From positions 372,001 through 436,000 of the forward strand of contig NC_008610.1 in assembly GCF_000015105.1 (NCBI RefSeq): a stretch of DNA of 64,000 bases, written 5' to 3'. This document shows, in pieces, positions 60,600 to 64,000 of this stretch. A program made the position numbers and the translations under genes. Position 1 is the first letter of the stretch; each line of letters starts with the position of its first letter. Below the pieces are notes generated by a model. It searched no databases, was not told the DNA's origin, and worked only from the letters and a program-made list of their open reading frames with translations. This DNA is from Candidatus Ruthia magnifica str. Cm (Calyptogena magnifica) (GTDB lineage: Bacteria > Pseudomonadota > Gammaproteobacteria > PS1 > Pseudothioglobaceae).

Positions 60600-61340
60600 T
60601 TATAACCGCACCATTACCTTATCGGAAATATCTGCATTATGATAGATTTTTTTGGTTTCGTCTAAATCTTCTAAGTGGTCAATTAATTTCATGAATTTTT
60701 CTGCATCACTCAGATTAAGTTCAACACGGCTGGCAGGTTCCATCGTTACTTCTGCGTGACTTGGTTCAAGCCCTGATGTTGTAAGTACATCTTTAATGGT
60801 GAAAAAATCTTCAGGTGTAGTGATGACATCGATGGAATCATCGTCATTGGTGATGATATCTTGCGCACCTTCATCAAGGGCTATTTCCATAATTTGGTTT
60901 TCATTGCCTGTATCGAAACTAATAAAACCCTGTTTGGTGAATAGATAAGATACCGAGCCATCTCTTCCTAAATTACCGCCGTGTTTTAAAAAAGCGTGAC
61001 GTATATCAGATATCGTGCGATTACGATTATCACTCAAACAGTCAACCATAATAGCAGTGCCACCTAAGCTATAACCCTCATAACGAATTTTTTCATAATT
61101 ATTCCCATCAAAATCGCCATTACCACGTTTGACGGCATTTTCAATGGTATTACGCCTCATGTTTACTGCTAAGGCTTTATCAATTATTATTTTAAGAGAA
61201 TGATTATTTTCAATTCTACCACCACCTATTTTGGCAGAGATGACAATTTCTTTAATCAGTTTGGTGAATATTTTTCCACGCTTAGCATCTTGTGCGCCTT
61301 TTCGGTGTTGAATATTGTGCCATTTACTATGTCCTGCCAT
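60600..61340 (-). CDS. yebC: YebC/PmpR family (TACO1-like) regulatory/translation protein
   Basis: The 246-residue protein begins with the family signature MAGHSKWHNIQHRKGAQDAKRGKIFTKL (shown as a label of its first residues). It continues with NMRRNTIENAVKRG, YEGYSLGGTAIMVDCLSDN and FLKHGGNLGRDGSVSYLF. Length is standard. Members act as transcription regulators or help ribosomes pass proline-rich stretches. In many gammaproteobacteria yebC sits between aspS and ruvC; here nadA lies between aspS and yebC, and ruvC is absent downstream. Confidence 0.96.
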   Translation of the reverse strand: MAGHSKWHNIQHRKGAQDAKRGKIFTKLIKEIVISAKIGGGRIENNHSLKIIIDKALAVNMRRNTIENAVKRGNGDFDGNNYEKIRYEGYSLGGTAIMVDCLSDNRNRTISDIRHAFLKHGGNLGRDGSVSYLFTKQGFISFDTGNENQIMEIALDEGAQDIITNDDDSIDVITTPEDFFTIKDVLTTSGLEPSHAEVTMEPASRVELNLSDAEKFMKLIDHLEDLDETKKIYHNADISDKVMVRL

Positions 61341-61378
61341 AATGATATTTCGTTAGTGAGGGTATAAATTTTTACTTT

Positions 61379-62329
61379 TTATACGGTAAAGTCAAGCAAT
61401 TTTTGAATTGCATTTTTTGCTTTTTTGCAAATGTCGGTATTAATAAATATTTCGTTATTACCTATTTGCAAAGTATTTAAACAGTTTTCCAGTGTATTCA
61501 TTGCCATCCATTCACAGTGCGCACACGACTCACAATCTGCGCCTTCGCCCATAGTGGGGGCTTCTATTAGTTTTTTATTGGGTGCAACTTCATGCATTTT
61601 ATGAAAAATACCATTATCAGTTGCCACGATAAAAGTAGTTTCAGGCCTATTTTTAACCGCATCAATTAGTGCGCTGGTTGAACCGACAACATCTGCTAGA
61701 TTTACTACAGATTGAGGGGATTCAGGATGAACCAAAACAGCCGCCTCAGGGTGTAATGTTTTTAAGACTTTTAGTGCATCTGCTTTAAAACGTTCATGTA
61801 CCACACAAGCACCTTGCCACAAGAGCATATTAGCATTTGTTTGAGTTTGCACGTAGTGTCCTAAGTGCTTATCAGGCGCCCATAAAATTTTTTCCCCGTT
61901 GTCTTTAAGGTGTTTGACGACATTAAGTGCACTGCTTGAGGTAACAACCCAATCAGCGCGTGCTTTAACTTGTGCTGAAGTGTTTGCATAAACCACCACT
62001 ATTCTATCAGGATGCTGGTCACAAAGTTCTGAGAATTGATCAATTGGACAATCTTCATCGAGTGAGCAGGTTGCATGGGAATTTAAGACCAATACTCTTT
62101 TTTCAGGCGAGAGAATTTTGGCAGTTTCTCCCATAAATTTAACCCCTGCAATAATAATAGTATGTGCATCACAGTTTTGACTAAAGCGTGCCATTTCTAA
62201 TGAGTCAGATACAATACCGCCCGTTGCTTCTGCTAAGGTTTGCAATTTAGCATCTACATAATAGTGCGCAACTAAAACTGCATTGTGAGTTTTTAATTCA
62301 GTCTTAATTTGTTCTTGGGTTGATAACAC
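61379..62329 (-). CDS. nadA: Quinolinate synthase A
   Basis: NadA condenses iminoaspartate with dihydroxyacetone phosphate to quinolinate in NAD synthesis, using a [4Fe-4S] cluster. The 316-residue protein has [26 protein letters not shown] and [18 protein letters not shown]. Cysteine regions for the cluster are [18 protein letters not shown] and [22 protein letters not shown] and STSALI are family blocks. It starts 6 bases after aspS, implying co-transcription. The cysteine-rich end (CESCAHC) is longer than the single Cys needed. Confidence 0.96.
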   Translation of the reverse strand: MLSTQEQIKTELKTHNAVLVAHYYVDAKLQTLAEATGGIVSDSLEMARFSQNCDAHTIIIAGVKFMGETAKILSPEKRVLVLNSHATCSLDEDCPIDQFSELCDQHPDRIVVVYANTSAQVKARADWVVTSSSALNVVKHLKDNGEKILWAPDKHLGHYVQTQTNANMLLWQGACVVHERFKADALKVLKTLHPEAAVLVHPESPQSVVNLADVVGSTSALIDAVKNRPETTFIVATDNGIFHKMHEVAPNKKLIEAPTMGEGADCESCAHCEWMAMNTLENCLNTLQIGNNEIFINTDICKKAKNAIQKLLDFTV

Positions 62330-62335
62330 GAATGA

Positions 62336-64000
62336 TTAGTCTTTTTCTGGAAGATTGATCTTAACACTTAATTCACGCAATAATTTTCTTGATATACTGG
62401 TAGGTGTATCGGTTAAAAGACAAGCGGCAGTTTGAGTCTTTGGAAAAGCAACCACATCACGAATAGAGTTTGCACCTGTCATAATCATCATCAAGCGGTC
62501 AAGACCAAATGCCATACCACCATGAGGTGGGCAGCCATATTCTAGCGCATTCAGAAAAAAACCAAATTTATCTTGTATCTCTTGGTCGGAAATACCTAGT
62601 AGCTTTAGAACAGTTTTTTGCATATCAATTTGATGGATACGAATAGAGCCACCACCCACCTCAGAGCCATTAATGACTAAGTCATATGCTTTGGATAGGG
62701 CGGTAGTGGCAGTTTTTTCTAAAGTTTTAGCATCAACACTAGGAGCAGTAAATGGATGATGAGTGGTATTTAATGAGCCATCGTCACCCACTTCAAACAT
62801 CGGAAAATCAACCACCCAAATAGGAGCCCATTGTGTATCGAATAAATCTAAATCTTTAGCAAGTTGTTCACGCAAATTACCCAAAGCTTCATTAACAATT
62901 TTGCTTTTATCAGCGCCAAAGAAAATAATATCCCCTGTTTTTGCATCTGTCATTTCGATAACTTTAGCGATTACTTCATCGCCTAAGAATTTTAAAATAG
63001 GGGATGCTGGACCGTTTTTATTAAGCTTGATATAAGCCAAACCTTTTGCGCCATAAATGCTAACGTATTTTGTATATTTGTCGATATTTTTACGGCTAAT
63101 ACTGGCACCATTTGGTACTTTTAAAGCGGCAACACGAGAATCATCGTAATTAGCCGGACCTGAAAATACTTTAAAATCAACGCCTTGCATTATTTTGTCT
63201 ATGCTGACTATTTGCATTGAAATACGCATATCTGGGCGGTCTAGCCCGTATTTTGCCATGGAATCTGCATAAGTAATGGTGGGAAAATTATCACCTAAGT
63301 CAACATTAATGACTAATTTAAACAAGCCTCGTGTCATTTTTTCCATCATTGTCATGATTTCATTTTCACTCATAAATGAAGTTTCAACATCAAGTTGGGT
63401 AAATTCAGGTTGGCGATCAGCACGTAAGTCTTCATCTCTAAAGCATTTAACAATTTGATAATAACGCTCAAATCCTGACATCATTAAAAGTTGTTTGAAT
63501 AATTGTGGTGATTGTGGCAAGGCAAAGAATTTACCTGAATGAGTGCGCGAAGGCACTAAATAATCACGCGCACCTTCTGGGGTGGCTTTGGTTAAAAACG
63601 GGGTTTCGATATCTAAAAAATCATGCTCATCCATAAATTCACGCATATAACGAGTAACGCGTGAACGTAAACGTAAGCGATTTTGCATGGTATCACTACG
63701 TAAGTCTAGATATCTATATCTAAGTCGCACTTCTTCTGAGGTGTCAGTTGCATCAATCTGGAATGGTACGGGTTTGGAAGTGTTAAGAATTTCAATATTT
63801 TGCGCTTTAATTTCAATTTTACCAGTGCTTAGTTTTGGATTAGTTAAACCCTCGCCTCTGGCAATAATTGTGCCTGTAATTTTTAATACAAATTCGTTAC
63901 GAACGGTTTCAGCCAAAGAAAAATCTGCATTATCAGGATTGATAACCACTTGAGCAATACCGTGTTTATCACGCATGTCTAAAAAGATAACACCACCATG
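62336..64000 (-). CDS. aspS: Aspartyl-tRNA synthetase, 5' end beyond the window
   Basis: The frame is open to the right edge ([17 protein letters not shown] reads from base 64000), so about 35-45 N-terminal residues are missing. The class II enzyme charges tRNA(Asp), and possibly tRNA(Asn) if non-discriminating, which would fit the GatCAB subunit encoded at the other end of the window. Visible are the OB-fold anticodon domain, motif 2 [18 protein letters not shown], a bacterial GAD insertion and motif 3 [14 protein letters not shown] near the C-terminus. It leads an aspS-nadA-yebC gene series. Confidence 0.97.
   Translation of the reverse strand, partial: HGGVIFLDMRDKHGIAQVVINPDNADFSLAETVRNEFVLKITGTIIARGEGLTNPKLSTGKIEIKAQNIEILNTSKPVPFQIDATDTSEEVRLRYRYLDLRSDTMQNRLRLRSRVTRYMREFMDEHDFLDIETPFLTKATPEGARDYLVPSRTHSGKFFALPQSPQLFKQLLMMSGFERYYQIVKCFRDEDLRADRQPEFTQLDVETSFMSENEIMTMMEKMTRGLFKLVINVDLGDNFPTITYADSMAKYGLDRPDMRISMQIVSIDKIMQGVDFKVFSGPANYDDSRVAALKVPNGASISRKNIDKYTKYVSIYGAKGLAYIKLNKNGPASPILKFLGDEVIAKVIEMTDAKTGDIIFFGADKSKIVNEALGNLREQLAKDLDLFDTQWAPIWVVDFPMFEVGDDGSLNTTHHPFTAPSVDAKTLEKTATTALSKAYDLVINGSEVGGGSIRIHQIDMQKTVLKLLGISDQEIQDKFGFFLNALEYGCPPHGGMAFGLDRLMMIMTGANSIRDVVAFPKTQTAACLLTDTPTSISRKLLRELSVKINLPEKD

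Overview
The window is AT-rich chromosomal DNA from a gammaproteobacterium. It carries about 40 intact housekeeping genes interrupted by several kilobases of visibly decaying pseudogenes. The gene content (GatB, NtrY/NtrX-TrkA-TrkH, NadA-YebC, PurL, IspG), the AT bias and the coexistence of tightly packed intact genes with slowly eroding gene corpses resemble the reduced genomes of vertically transmitted chemosynthetic clam symbionts of the SUP05/Thioglobus clade (Ruthia/Vesicomyosocius type). That placement is an inference from memory of such genomes; no search was run. I saw no rRNA, tRNA, CRISPR array or insertion sequence.

Layout. 1-13051: translation and core metabolism (gatB end, selO, site-2 protease, proS, psd, CorB-like protein, eno, dnaJ, dnaK behind a heat-shock-type promoter, coaD, rsmD, ppa). 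13260-16520: a graveyard with RNase D on the minus strand and a plus-strand polyol-utilisation locus (sugar-binding protein, mannitol-dehydrogenase family, AraC regulator, xylulokinase). 17644-23235: NtrY kinase, a shortened NtrX-like regulator and the TrkA/TrkH potassium system. 23257-31994: dinG, ispB, rlmE, typA and an RND transporter. 31995-36910: a second graveyard with a YyaL-type thioredoxin-domain protein and a thermolysin-family (M4) protease. 36911-41188: leuD, leuC, an AsnB-family amidotransferase of the N-acetylglutaminylglutamine type, and rnhA. 41189-44320: remnants of a rhodanese, a Sel1-repeat protein and RluE flanking an intact DUF3530 hydrolase. 44322-53442: ratA, smpB, HU, ndk, rlmN, a small membrane protein, ispG, DUF2062, dxs, yegQ, a methyltransferase and a CGFS glutaredoxin. 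53830-55406: remnants of a nucleotidyltransferase-HEPN protein and a small unknown gene around an intact DUF45 metallopeptidase. 55440-64000: purL, a dead prophage-type BRO antirepressor, yebC, nadA and the aspS 3' part.

How the genes work together. The intact set covers aminoacyl-tRNA supply (GatB, ProS, AspS), ribosome and tRNA maturation or rescue (RsmD, RlmE, RlmN, YegQ, SmpB), chaperones (DnaK/DnaJ), isoprenoid precursors and quinone tail (Dxs, IspG, IspB), NAD, CoA, purine and leucine synthesis, phosphatidylethanolamine synthesis and potassium homeostasis. The lost set is enriched in environmental functions (sugar alcohol uptake and use, a secreted protease, RNA-processing accessory enzymes, toxin-like and phage genes), as expected after a shift to a host-restricted life. 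No new multi-gene system stands out. The most unusual points are the NtrX-like regulator without its AAA+ domain, the recognisable polyol locus, the orphan NAGGN-type amidotransferase, the smpB/ratA pair with overlapping start codons, and a long stem in the HU leader.
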